From: JBKBMT01 sp046295655
GTDB taxonomy: Bacteria > Pseudomonadota > Alphaproteobacteria > Rhodobacterales > Rhodobacteraceae
Length of the DNA: 37,486 nt
Reading direction: 5' to 3'
Assembly (NCBI GenBank): GCA_046295655.1
Contig: JBKBMT010000025.1
Coordinates: 1-37,486 of the forward strand
Below the pieces are notes generated by a model that was given only the letters and a program-made list of their open reading frames with translations, was not told the DNA's origin and did no database searches. The translations under genes and the position numbers were made by a program. Below, piece after piece: positions 1 through 7,781 of this stretch (the first letter of the stretch is position 1; each line of letters opens with the position of its first letter).

Positions 1-1
1 C

Positions 2-1102
2 TGGCTGGTCGCGCTGCATGCCGGTTCGGACGCTCTGATATTCCTGTCCTATTCGGCCATTCCCGTGGCGCTGGTGATTGCACTCAGGCGGCGCCCGGAC
101 GTCCGCTTCCGCGGCCTCGTTGCCCTGTTCGCCGCCTTCATCATGCTGTGCGGGCTGACTCATCTCGTGTCGCTGGTCACGCTCTGGATTCCGGTATATC
201 CGGCCGAGGGCGCGCTGAAGCTTCTGACCGGCCTCGTGTCGGCCACAACGGCGGTGGTCCTTTTCTCGCTGATCCCGACCATCGTGCGGATACCGAGCCC
301 GAGCCAGCTTGAGGCCGCCAACGCGGCCCTCAGGGCCGAGATCGACGCGCACCGGGCCACGCTCGATCAACTGCGCGCCATGCACGCCGAGCTTGAGGAA
401 CGGGTTGCGCAGAGGACCGAGGAACTGAGCGCCGCCAACGCAAGGCTGGAACTGACCGCGCGCGAGTCGGTGCACCGCGCCAAGAACCTGCTTGCGGTGG
501 TCACCTCGATCGCCCGACAGACGGCACGCGACGCAACCGACATCGCGACGTTCCGTGACAGCCTGACGGGGCGGATCAACGCCCTGGCGACGGCGACCGC
601 ATCGGTCGTGCCACGCCCCGGGCACAGTGCGGCGTCTATCGGGGACCTGCTGGCCCGGCAGCTTGCCCCGGCGATCGAGACCTACGGCGACCGCGTTTCG
701 CTGCACGGACCGGAGATCGAGCTGACCCCCGATGCGGCGCAGCACCTCGGCCTTGCCGCGCACGAACTTTCCGTCAATGCGATCAAGCACGGCGCGCTCT
801 CCGTCCCCGAGGGACGGGTGGACATCCGCTGGTGGGTCGAACAGTCGGAGACCGGCCCGGATCTGGTGTTCTCCTGGCAGGAGGAGGGCGGCGGAACGCC
901 GTCCGAGCGCTCCGGGTTCGGCACCAGGCTTCTGACCCAGGCGGTGCCGATGATGCTGGAGGGCGAGGCCGGACGCGACTTCGCCCCGCAGGGACTGCGC
1001 TACCATCTGCGCGCGCCCGTCGCGTCGGTGAGCGGCCGGAACGGCGCGGGAAAGGACGAAACCGAGGAAGCGGCGATGGTCGCGTCGGCCTATCCGGCCT
1101 GA
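2..1102 (+). CDS. HWE-family sensor histidine kinase with ethylene-receptor-like membrane domain (5' partial)
   Basis: The reading frame is open to the left edge, so the N-terminus is missing; a GTG at 65 is internal to a conserved domain and is not the likely start. The first ~90 visible residues form hydrophobic helices matching the ethylene-binding domain of ETR1-type receptors: Asp10, Tyr17, Ile20, Pro21, Ile47, Cys50 and His54 (numbered from base 2) align with ETR1 Asp25, Tyr32, Ile35, Pro36, Ile62, Cys65 and His69 at identical spacing. Cys and His sit in LCGLTHL. A coiled coil (about residues 100-150) follows. Next come an HWE/HisKA_2 dimerisation region (HRAKNLLAVV, phospho-acceptor His), an N box (AAHELSVNAIKHG) and a G box (GFGTRLL). 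No receiver domain follows, so phosphate must go to a separate regulator. The ligand (ethylene, Cu(I) or other) is inferred. Confidence 0.9.
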   Translation, partial: WLVALHAGSDALIFLSYSAIPVALVIALRRRPDVRFRGLVALFAAFIMLCGLTHLVSLVTLWIPVYPAEGALKLLTGLVSATTAVVLFSLIPTIVRIPSPSQLEAANAALRAEIDAHRATLDQLRAMHAELEERVAQRTEELSAANARLELTARESVHRAKNLLAVVTSIARQTARDATDIATFRDSLTGRINALATATASVVPRPGHSAASIGDLLARQLAPAIETYGDRVSLHGPEIELTPDAAQHLGLAAHELSVNAIKHGALSVPEGRVDIRWWVEQSETGPDLVFSWQEEGGGTPSERSGFGTRLLTQAVPMMLEGEAGRDFAPQGLRYHLRAPVASVSGRNGAGKDETEEAAMVASAYPA

Positions 1103-1124
1103 AGTCGGCCTCTTCGGCCTGAAA
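1085..1124. repeat. Imperfect 20-bp tandem duplication across the kinase stop codon
   Basis: Bases 1085-1104 and 1105-1124 are two adjacent copies of a 20-base unit with 17 of 20 positions identical. The first copy contains the kinase TGA stop (1100-1102). The duplication lies in the short interval before the convergent dnaB gene and looks like a local slippage product; no function is apparent. Confidence 0.6.
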
Positions 1125-1242
1125 CGGCGCCCCCGCCGCTGCGGCGCGCACGGCGGTCCGGACCGTGGATCGCTCGGGCATCGACCGGGCCCGAGTGCGT
1201 TCCGGCAGGTCGCACCGGACCCAGGCCGGCTGCTGCGTCGGG

Positions 1243-2739
1243 TCAGAACGCCTCGTCCCCGCGCAGGCTCCGGTGCTTCTCCAGGTTGCCGAAGCGAGTG
1301 AAGCGACCCTCGAAGCTCAGTTCCACCGTGCCGATCGGGCCGTGACGCTGCTTTCCGATGATGACCTCGGCCTTGCCGTGCACCTGTTCCATCACCGTCT
1401 GCCACTTGGCCATGGCCTCCAGGTCGTGATCGCCGGGTTTCTCGCGCTCCCGGTAATATTCCTCGCGGAACACGAACATGACGACATCGGCGTCCTGTTC
1501 GATCGAGCCCGATTCGCGCAGGTCGCTGAGCTGCGGGCGCTTGTCGTCGCGGTTTTCGACCTGCCGGCTGAGCTGGCTCAGCGCGAGGACGGGAATGTTC
1601 AGCTCCTTCGCGATCGCCTTCAGACCCTGAGTGATCTCGCTGACTTCCTGAACCCGGTTGTCCTTGGACGACCCGCGCAGAAGCTGAAGGTAGTCCACCA
1701 CCAGCAGATCCAGACCGTGCGTCCGCTTCAGCCGCCGCGCCCGGGCAGCGACCTGGCTGATCGGCAGCGCGGGCGTGTCGTCGATGAACAGCGGGCAGAC
1801 CTCCAGCGCCTTGGCGGCCTCGACGAAGCGGCGGAACTCGGCTTCGGTCAGATCGCCGCGGCGGATGTTCTCGCTCGGCACTTCGGCGGCTTCGGACAGG
1901 ACGCGGGCGGCCAGCTGTTCGGCCGACATCTCGAGACTGAAGAACCCGACCACGCCACCCTGCACGGCGCCCTCGGTCCCGTCCGGCAGGCGGCCACGTC
2001 GATAGTTGCGCGCCACATGGAACGCGATGTTCGTGGCCAGCGAGGTCTTGCCCATCGACGGGCGGCCGGCAAGGATCAGCAGGTCCGACGGGTGCAGCCC
2101 GCCCAGCTTGCGGTCCAGATCGATCAGGCCGGTGGCCATTCCTGCCAGCCCGCCGTCGCGCTGATAGGCGGCATTGGCGATGTTCACCGCCTCCAGCGCG
2201 GCCTGGACGAAGCTCTGGAACCCGCGCTGGACGTGGCCCTTTTCGCCAAGCTGATAGAGCCGCTGCTCGGCCTCCACGATCTGTTGCGCCGGCTCGGAAT
2301 CCACCTCGATCCGCGAGGCCCGCACTGCGATGTCGCGGCCGAGCCCGATCAGTTCGCGCCGCACCGCATGGTCGTAGATCATCTGCGCGTAATCGCGCGC
2401 CGCATAGGCCGCGATGGCGGCCCCGGCAAGCTTGACCAGATAGGCGGCCCCGCCCGCCGCCTTCAGCGCCGGGTCGTCCTCCAGAAAGGCCTTCAGCGTC
2501 ACCGGCGAGGCCAGCGCGCCCTTGCGGATCCGCGCTGCCGCAATCTCGTAGATCCGGGCATGGAGCGGGTCGAAGAAATGCTCCGCCCGCAACGGCGGAT
2601 CGACCCGGTCCAGGATGTCGTTGTTGGTCAGGATCGCCCCGAGGATCTGCTGTTCGGCCTCGATCGAATGGGGTAACCCCTCGGGTTCGGTCGACGGAAG
2701 ATTGCTTGCGGCAACGCGCAGCGGGGTGATCTCGCTCAT
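1243..2739 (-). CDS. dnaB: Replicative DNA helicase DnaB
   Basis: This 498-residue protein is the hexameric helicase that unwinds DNA ahead of the replisome. The N-terminal domain (about residues 20-125, beginning LPHSIEAEQQILGAIL) binds primase. The RecA-like C-terminal domain has Walker A GRPSMGKTSL (Lys231), Walker B LLVVDYLQLL, and the family signature ALSQLSRQVENR followed by LRESGSIEQDADV. The start at 2739 gives the normal family length and begins just before the conserved N-terminal domain. A longer frame to 3027 would add residues with no family similarity. pyrE lies upstream on the same strand, 262 bases away, so dnaB probably has its own promoter in that gap. No intein or truncation is seen. 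Confidence 0.97.
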   Translation of the reverse strand: MSEITPLRVAASNLPSTEPEGLPHSIEAEQQILGAILTNNDILDRVDPPLRAEHFFDPLHARIYEIAAARIRKGALASPVTLKAFLEDDPALKAAGGAAYLVKLAGAAIAAYAARDYAQMIYDHAVRRELIGLGRDIAVRASRIEVDSEPAQQIVEAEQRLYQLGEKGHVQRGFQSFVQAALEAVNIANAAYQRDGGLAGMATGLIDLDRKLGGLHPSDLLILAGRPSMGKTSLATNIAFHVARNYRRGRLPDGTEGAVQGGVVGFFSLEMSAEQLAARVLSEAAEVPSENIRRGDLTEAEFRRFVEAAKALEVCPLFIDDTPALPISQVAARARRLKRTHGLDLLVVDYLQLLRGSSKDNRVQEVSEITQGLKAIAKELNIPVLALSQLSRQVENRDDKRPQLSDLRESGSIEQDADVVMFVFREEYYREREKPGDHDLEAMAKWQTVMEQVHGKAEVIIGKQRHGPIGTVELSFEGRFTRFGNLEKHRSLRGDEAF

Positions 2740-2851
2740 GCCTGTCCCGTTCTGCCTTGTCCGGCGATGCGGCCGGTTGTGATGCCCCTCGTTAAAACAT
2801 CCGTCCGGCGGTTCAAGCCTGTTAAAAGCGGGGATAAGTCTGCCCGAGGCC

Positions 2852-2980
2852 TGTGGATTGCCCGTTCGGGTCTGTGGATGGTTCGCTGTTGTCCCATATC
2901 TGGTGAGATGTCGGCGACAACCTACCACCGGTAACGATTCGGGCGAAGCCCCTGCGAGGGTTTTCCACCGCCATCCACAG
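2852..2980. promoter_or_regulatory. Cluster of DnaA-box-like 9-mers in the dnaB-pyrE gap
   Basis: The 262-base gap 2740-3001 contains four sequences resembling the DnaA box TTWTNCACA. TTTTCCACC at 2961 matches 8 of 9 positions. CCATCCACA at 2971, and on the minus strand CAATCCACA (2852-2860) and CCATCCACA (2873-2881), each match 7 of 9. GTTAAAA also occurs twice, at 2791 and 2821, exactly 30 bases apart. This could be DnaA-linked control of dnaB or a titration site. None of the boxes is perfect, so chance is possible. No other gene or RNA is seen in the gap. Confidence 0.3.
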
Positions 2981-3001
2981 CTGCCGCGCCGCCGCTCATA
3001 C

Positions 3002-3676
3002 TTACGCGCGGCTGGCCCGCCACGCATCCGGGTCGGTCAGGAAGGATTCCACCGCCACAAGGGTCTCGGCGTCGAAGGTTGCCTGCGCCCGCGCCTCGGC
3101 CAGAACGTCCCACCAGGTGCAGAGGTGATGCAGCGTCACGCCATGCCCGGCCAGCCGCGGCAGCGCCTCGGGGAAGATGCCGTAGAAGAAGATCACGGCA
3201 GTGTGGTGGCAGGCGGCGCCGGTTTCGCGGATCGCCTCGACGAAGGACAGCTTCGAGCCGCCGTCGGTCGCCAGATCCTCGACCAGCAGCACCCGCTGGC
3301 CCGGCTCCATCGCCCCCTCGATCCGGGCGTTGCGGCCATAGCCCTTCGGCTTCTTGCGCACATAGGTCATGGGCAGGGCCAGCCGTTCGGCCACCATCGC
3401 GGCAAAGGGGATGCCCGCGGTCTCGCCGCCGGCGATGTTGTCGAATGCCTCGAACCCTGCCTCGCGCAGCACGGTGCAGGTCAGGAAATCCATCAGCGTC
3501 GCCCGGATCCGCGGATAGGAGATCAGCTTGCGGCAGTCGATATAGACCGGCGCAGGCAGACCCGAGGCAAAGACGAAGGGTGTCTCGGCGTTGAAATGGA
3601 CCGCCCCGATCTCCAGCAGCATGCGGGCCGTCAGGCGCGCCATCTCGTCCTTCGGGGGATAGGATGCGGGGATCAT
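3002..3676 (-). CDS. pyrE: Orotate phosphoribosyltransferase
   Basis: PyrE joins orotate to PRPP to give orotidine 5'-monophosphate, the fifth step of pyrimidine synthesis, in the cytosol. The 224-residue protein has the type I phosphoribosyltransferase fold. The PRPP-binding loop is VLLVEDLATDGGSK (about residues 130-143). The flexible catalytic loop is KKPKGYGRNARIEG, and the substrate region is VYIDCRKLISYP. The first acidic residue of the PRPP motif is Glu rather than Asp, a tolerated variant. The ATG at 3676 has a purine-rich GGAGG about 6 bases upstream on the minus strand. A plausible promoter precedes it at 3701-3729, so it need not be co-transcribed with the DUF1489 gene. Confidence 0.96.
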   Translation of the reverse strand: MIPASYPPKDEMARLTARMLLEIGAVHFNAETPFVFASGLPAPVYIDCRKLISYPRIRATLMDFLTCTVLREAGFEAFDNIAGGETAGIPFAAMVAERLALPMTYVRKKPKGYGRNARIEGAMEPGQRVLLVEDLATDGGSKLSFVEAIRETGAACHHTAVIFFYGIFPEALPRLAGHGVTLHHLCTWWDVLAEARAQATFDAETLVAVESFLTDPDAWRASRA

Positions 3677-3700
3677 CGTGCCTCCGGCTTGCGTCGCGCC

Positions 3701-3729
3701 CCTATGTCAGCGCCGCGGGCCGCGGTCAA
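3701..3729 (-). promoter_or_regulatory. Predicted sigma-70 promoter of pyrE
   Basis: On the minus strand, TTGACC (3729-3724) is followed after exactly 17 bases by CATAGG (3706-3701). The -35 box matches the consensus at 5 of 6 positions and the -10 box at 3 of 6. The predicted transcript start, about 3694, leaves a leader of some 18 bases before the pyrE ATG, enough for its ribosome-binding site. Confidence 0.45.
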
Positions 3730-3741
3730 CCGGCGGGGACG

Positions 3742-4167
3742 TCAGCGCAGGCCAAGCTCGGCCAGGGCAAGCGCCAGATCCGGCGGCAGGGCGCTGTCCG
3801 CAGCCCGGCCCGCCGGCAGGTCGCGCGGTGCCTCGGCGGCGGCCAGATAACGCCAGCCCTGGAAAGGTCTGCGCGGCGCCGCCTCGGTGCGCACGATCTC
3901 CGCGTCGAGATGCAGCGCACAGCGCAGGATGCCATCCTGCCCCCGCGCCTCTTCCAGCGCCAGGATGCGCTGGCGGCAAAGGATCGCCCCCTTGATCACC
4001 CAGTAGAGCGACCCGCCGTCCAGCACCTCGACCTCGCGGCGCGGCCACATCCGGGTCACATGCACGCACCGGCCCGGCGCCCAGCGGTGGCGCTGGCTGG
4101 CCTGCCAGTCGGCCAGATCCTCGACGCTTTCCGCACCGACGCAGAGTTTCAGCAGATGCACGGTCAT
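3742..4167 (-). CDS. DUF1489 family protein
   Basis: This is a 141-residue soluble protein of the DUF1489 family, widespread in alphaproteobacteria and of unknown function. Recognisable conserved parts are the start MTVHLLKLCVGAES, a central HVTRMWPRREVEVLDGG block, SLYWVIKGAILCRQRIL, and the RPFQGWRYL segment. An in-frame ATG at 4215 would add 16 residues (MHWRHPALS...) unlike the family, so 4167 is preferred; a G-rich stretch lies just upstream. There is no signal peptide or membrane segment. The gene is divergent from nrdJ and upstream of pyrE on the same strand. No role is claimed. Confidence 0.85.
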   Translation of the reverse strand: MTVHLLKLCVGAESVEDLADWQASQRHRWAPGRCVHVTRMWPRREVEVLDGGSLYWVIKGAILCRQRILALEEARGQDGILRCALHLDAEIVRTEAAPRRPFQGWRYLAAAEAPRDLPAGRAADSALPPDLALALAELGLR

Positions 4168-4187
4168 CGACTCGCCCCCGTTCGGGC

Positions 4188-4215
4188 AGGATAGTGCGGG
4201 ATGCCGCCAGTGCAA
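4188..4215 (-). promoter_or_regulatory. Possible promoter of the DUF1489 gene
   Basis: On the minus strand, TTGCAC (4215-4210) and TATCCT (4193-4188) are separated by 16 bases. The -10 box matches 4 of 6 consensus positions; the -35 box matches only the TTG. It is placed correctly for the start at 4167 but is weak. Confidence 0.3.
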
Positions 4216-4228
4216 CAGGCCATGGCGA

Positions 4229-4257
4229 TTGACCGGTGCGACGGCTGCGCGTATCTT
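4229..4257 (+). promoter_or_regulatory. Predicted sigma-70 promoter of nrdJ
   Basis: TTGACC (4229-4234) and TATCTT (4252-4257) are separated by exactly 17 bases, matching the consensus at 5 of 6 and 4 of 6 positions. The implied transcript start near 4264 gives a leader of about 32 bases. That is too short for a cobalamin riboswitch, although the enzyme needs B12. Confidence 0.55.
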
Positions 4258-4295
4258 GTGTCTTTCCCCTGATGCGCCACAGGATCGAGGACCGC

Positions 4296-6566
4296 ATGAC
4301 CCGTTTCGCCGCGCCGATCGCCGAGCAGATCTGGGACATGAAATACCGGCTGAAGGCCGCCGACGGCACGCCTGTCGACCAGACCATCGAGGACACCTGG
4401 CGCCGGATCGCCCGGTCGCTGGCCGCGACCGAGGCCGATCCCGCCGTCTGGGAAGACCGCTTCATGGCGGCGCTCGACGATTTCCGCTTTCTTCCCGCCG
4501 GGCGGATCTATGCCGGCGCGGGCACCGCCCGATCAGTGACCCTGTTCAACTGCTTCGTGATGGGCACGATCCCGGACAGCATGGCGGGAATATTCGAAAA
4601 CCTCAAGGAAGCGGCCCTGACCATGCAGCAGGGAGGGGGAATCGGGTACGATTTCTCCACCATCCGCCCCCGGGGCGCGCCGGTCGCGGGGGTCGCGGCC
4701 GATGCCTCGGGACCGCTCAGCTTCATGGATGTCTGGGACGCGATGTGCCGCACCATCATGTCCGCCGGCAGCCGCCGCGGCGCGATGATGGCCACCATGC
4801 GCTGCGACCATCCCGATATCGAGGATTTCATCGCCGCCAAGCAGGATCCGGCCCGGCTGCGGATGTTCAACCTGTCGGTCCTGGTGACGGATGCCTTCAT
4901 GGAGGCGGTCAAGGCAGATGGTCCGTGGGATCTGTCCTTCGGCGGCAGGGTCTGGCGAACCGTCGAGGCGCGCGACCTGTGGAACCGGATCATGCGCGCC
5001 ACCTACGACTTTGCCGAGCCGGGGGTGATCTTCATCGACCGGATCAACCGCGCCAACAACCTGCATTACGCCGAGACCATCGCCGCAACGAACCCCTGCG
5101 GCGAACAGCCCCTGCCGCCCTACGGCGCCTGCCTGCTGGGGTCGGTCAACCTTGCACGGCTCGTCGACCACCCGTTCACCGCCGAGGCGCGGATCGACCC
5201 GGCGGTGCTGGACAACCTCGTGCGGGTGGCGGTGCGGATGATGGACAATGTGGTTGACGCCAGCCGCTTTCCGCTGCCCCAGCAGGAACAGGAGGCGCGG
5301 GCCAAGCGGCGGATCGGCTTGGGCGTCACCGGCCTGGCCGATGCGCTGCTGATGGTCGGACTGCGCTACGGGTCGGATGCCGCGGTGGCGCAGACCGAGG
5401 CCTGGATGCGGGCGATCGCCCGGTCTGCCTATCTGGCCTCGGTCGATCTGGCGCGCGAGAAGGGGCCTTTCCCGCTGTTCGAGGCCGATCCCTTCCTGGC
5501 CTCGGGCAACATGGCGGGCATGGACGAGGACGTGCGCGCCGCGGTGCGCACGCACGGGATCCGCAACGCCCTTCTGACCTCTATCGCACCGACCGGGACG
5601 ATCAGCCTGCTGGCCGGCAATGTCTCGTCCGGGATCGAGCCGGTCTTTGCCTATGCCTATACGCGCAAGGTCCTGCAACCCGACGGCAGCCGGACCGAGG
5701 AAGAGGTGGTGGACTATGCCGTGGCCCTGTGGCGTCGCCTGCACGGGGATGCGGCCCTGCCCGATCATTTCGTCGATGCCCAGACCCTTGCGCCGGTCGA
5801 TCACGTGCGCATGCAGGCGGCGGCGCAGCGATGGGTCGATTCCTCGATCTCCAAGACGATCAACTGCCCGGAGGACATTTCGTTCGAGGCGTTCAAGGAT
5901 GTCTACCTGGCCGCCTGGGACATGGGATGCAAGGGCTGCACGACCTATCGGCCGAACGATGTGACCGGATCGGTCCTGACCGTCTCGGAAACCGCCGACC
6001 GGCCACCTGCGGCGATGGCGGCGAAGGGCGGAGAGGTGGTCTATCTGTCCGAGCCGCTCGACCGGCCGGCCGCGCTCGAGGGGGCGACCTACAAGCTCAA
6101 GTGGCCCGACAGCGAACATGCGCTCTACATCACGCTGAACGACATCGTCATTGCCGGCCACCGGCGGCCGTTCGAGATCTTCATCAACTCGAAGAACATG
6201 GAGCACTATGCCTGGACCGTGGCGCTGACCCGCATGATCTCGGCCGTATTCCGGCGCGGCGGCGACATATCCTTCGTCGTCGAGGAGCTGAAGGCGGTGT
6301 TCGATCCGCGCGGCGGGGCGTGGATGGAGGGGCGCTACATCCCCTCGATCCTTGCCGCGATCGGCGGCGTGATCGAGCGGCATCTGGTCGAGATCGGCTT
6401 CATCGCCGGCGAGGGGCTGGGGCTGAAGTCCGACCCCAAGGCCGAGGTGATGCGGGTCGGCGAGCGACCGCGCGGGCCCGCCTGTCCGGCCTGCGGGTCC
6501 TATGCGATGAAGATGATCGAGGGCTGCATGACCTGCGCCGACTGCGGCCATTCCAAATGCGCCTGA
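4296..6566 (+). CDS. nrdJ: Adenosylcobalamin-dependent (class II) ribonucleoside-diphosphate reductase
   Basis: NrdJ makes deoxyribonucleotides using a thiyl radical generated from adenosylcobalamin, so it works with or without oxygen. The 756-residue protein has the ten-stranded barrel core. The reducing pair is Cys86 (LFNCFVMG) and Cys279 (YGACLLGSVNL). The catalytic triad is in NPCGE (Asn266, Cys268, Glu270). SIAPTGTISLLAGNVSSG is the substrate phosphate-binding loop. The C-terminus ends with a cysteine-rich element (CPACGS...CMTCADCGHSKC) that could bind zinc or relay electrons. The ATG at 4296 is preferred over a start at 4236 because it follows AGGATCGAGG and the predicted promoter lies at 4229-4257. 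No activity-site ATP cone is seen at the N-terminus. Confidence 0.95.
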   Translation: MTRFAAPIAEQIWDMKYRLKAADGTPVDQTIEDTWRRIARSLAATEADPAVWEDRFMAALDDFRFLPAGRIYAGAGTARSVTLFNCFVMGTIPDSMAGIFENLKEAALTMQQGGGIGYDFSTIRPRGAPVAGVAADASGPLSFMDVWDAMCRTIMSAGSRRGAMMATMRCDHPDIEDFIAAKQDPARLRMFNLSVLVTDAFMEAVKADGPWDLSFGGRVWRTVEARDLWNRIMRATYDFAEPGVIFIDRINRANNLHYAETIAATNPCGEQPLPPYGACLLGSVNLARLVDHPFTAEARIDPAVLDNLVRVAVRMMDNVVDASRFPLPQQEQEARAKRRIGLGVTGLADALLMVGLRYGSDAAVAQTEAWMRAIARSAYLASVDLAREKGPFPLFEADPFLASGNMAGMDEDVRAAVRTHGIRNALLTSIAPTGTISLLAGNVSSGIEPVFAYAYTRKVLQPDGSRTEEEVVDYAVALWRRLHGDAALPDHFVDAQTLAPVDHVRMQAAAQRWVDSSISKTINCPEDISFEAFKDVYLAAWDMGCKGCTTYRPNDVTGSVLTVSETADRPPAAMAAKGGEVVYLSEPLDRPAALEGATYKLKWPDSEHALYITLNDIVIAGHRRPFEIFINSKNMEHYAWTVALTRMISAVFRRGGDISFVVEELKAVFDPRGGAWMEGRYIPSILAAIGGVIERHLVEIGFIAGEGLGLKSDPKAEVMRVGERPRGPACPACGSYAMKMIEGCMTCADCGHSKCA

Positions 6567-6573
6567 CCGGGCC

Positions 6574-6957
6574 GTGACCGTGTTGCGCCTCGGCGCGCTG
6601 TATTTCGCGGGTGTCCTTGCGGTCGGGGTCGTTCTGGGCACGCTGCGCACGCTGGTGCTGGTGCCGCGCCTTGGCGAGTTCGGCGCCGTGGCGGCAGAGC
6701 TGCCGGTGATCCTGCTGGCAGCCTGGGCGATCTGCGGTCGTCTGGTCCGGGGCAGGGGGTTGTCGCAGGGTCAGGCCCTGGGCATGGGCGCGGTGGCCTT
6801 TGCACTGCTGATGCTCGCCGAAGCGGCGCTGTCGGCGGTCCTGGCCGGCCGGACGCTGACGGGGCATCTGGCGCTCTACCACGAGGCGCCGCATCTGCTG
6901 GGCCTGGCCGGGCAGATCGCCTTCGCGGTCTTTCCCCTGCTCCGGCGGGATGGCTGA
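6574..6957 (+). CDS. Small four-helix membrane protein, unknown
   Basis: This 127-residue protein is largely hydrophobic, with about four predicted membrane segments (residues near 5-25, 37-57, 66-90 and 105-123). They are separated by short basic loops (RLVRGRG, RRDG) that suggest both ends may be cytoplasmic. It starts with GTG only 7 bases after the nrdJ stop, so it is probably translated from the nrdJ transcript. No family motif is recognised. The near-absence of space suggests co-transcription, not necessarily shared function. Confidence 0.7.
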   Translation: MTVLRLGALYFAGVLAVGVVLGTLRTLVLVPRLGEFGAVAAELPVILLAAWAICGRLVRGRGLSQGQALGMGAVAFALLMLAEAALSAVLAGRTLTGHLALYHEAPHLLGLAGQIAFAVFPLLRRDG

Positions 6958-6971
6958 GACTGCGGGCCGCC

Positions 6972-7781
6972 TCAGCGGATCCCCGCGCGCATGAAGCTTT
7001 GCACGAAGGCGCGCTGGAACAGCAGGAAGGCGATCAGGAGCGGCGCCGATGTGGCGAGGGCCGCGGCCGAGATCACCGCCCAGTCGATGCCCTGATCGAC
7101 GCTGGCAAAGACCTGAAGGCCCACGGTGACAGGTCGGGTCGAGACCGAGCTTGTCACGATCAGCGGCCACAGGAAGTTGTTCCAGTGAAAGCTCACCGAC
7201 ACAAGGCCGTAGGCGACATAGACCGGCTTGGCCAGCGGCACATAGACCCGCCACAGCACGGTCAGCGGCCCCGCGCCCTCGATCACCGCGGCATCCTCGA
7301 GCTCCTTCGGAACCTGCCGGAAGGTCTGGCGCAGAAGGAAGATGCCAAAGGCCGAGGCGACATAGGGCGCGGCGATCCCGGCGAGGCTGTCCAGCAGTCC
7401 CAGCCGCGAGACGGTGGCATAGTTCTGCACCATCAGGATCTCGGGCGCGACCATGAGCTGCATCAGCACCAGCGCGAACAGCAGGCCCGAGCCGGGGAAG
7501 CGCCAGCGGGCAAAGGCATAGGCGGCAAGGGTGCAGAGGATGAACTGCGCAATCAGGATGCCGGTGACCAGGATCGCGGTGTTCAGCATGTAGCGGGCGA
7601 AGGGCGCGGCGGCGAAGGCCCGGCGGAAGTTGTCCAGCGTCACCGGTGCGAATGGGTCGAACCGCGTCAGGTATTCCGGCGGGTGGATCGCGGCCCAGAG
7701 CGCGAAAAGGATGGGCGCCAGCCACAGGATGGCCAGCATCCATGCGCCCACGGTCTCGAGCCTCGGGGTGCGGTCGGTCAT
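6972..7781 (-). CDS. ABC transporter permease, CUT1 family (UgpE/MalG-like)
   Basis: This 269-residue inner-membrane permease has six predicted helices and the permease EAA loop EDAAVIEGAGPLTVLWRVYVP, where the coupling helix meets the ATPase. The N-terminus carries the usual single helix and a periplasmic loop with FAPVTLDNFRRAF, as in MalG/UgpE proteins. Its ATG overlaps the stop of the upstream permease as ATGA (7778-7781), indicating coupled translation. It is the last gene of the four-gene operon ATPase, binding protein, permease, permease. CUT1 systems import sugars, polyols or glycerol phosphates; the substrate here is not evident. Confidence 0.92.
   Translation of the reverse strand: MTDRTPRLETVGAWMLAILWLAPILFALWAAIHPPEYLTRFDPFAPVTLDNFRRAFAAAPFARYMLNTAILVTGILIAQFILCTLAAYAFARWRFPGSGLLFALVLMQLMVAPEILMVQNYATVSRLGLLDSLAGIAAPYVASAFGIFLLRQTFRQVPKELEDAAVIEGAGPLTVLWRVYVPLAKPVYVAYGLVSVSFHWNNFLWPLIVTSSVSTRPVTVGLQVFASVDQGIDWAVISAAALATSAPLLIAFLLFQRAFVQSFMRAGIR

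Noticed and set aside
1154..1165. 12-base perfect palindrome CGGTCCGGACCG
   Set aside because: No loop for a hairpin, located between converging genes, and such palindromes are expected by chance at this GC content.
1165..2676. Long open frame opposite dnaB, and similar long antisense frames opposite nrdJ, the amidohydrolase, secD and other genes
   Set aside because: They arise from the strong GC bias of codon positions in real genes, have no recognisable domains, and lie fully over confidently identified genes.
4533..6650. 705-residue minus-strand frame over nrdJ
   Set aside because: Arg/Gly/His-rich composition typical of an antisense shadow; nrdJ motifs are complete on the plus strand.
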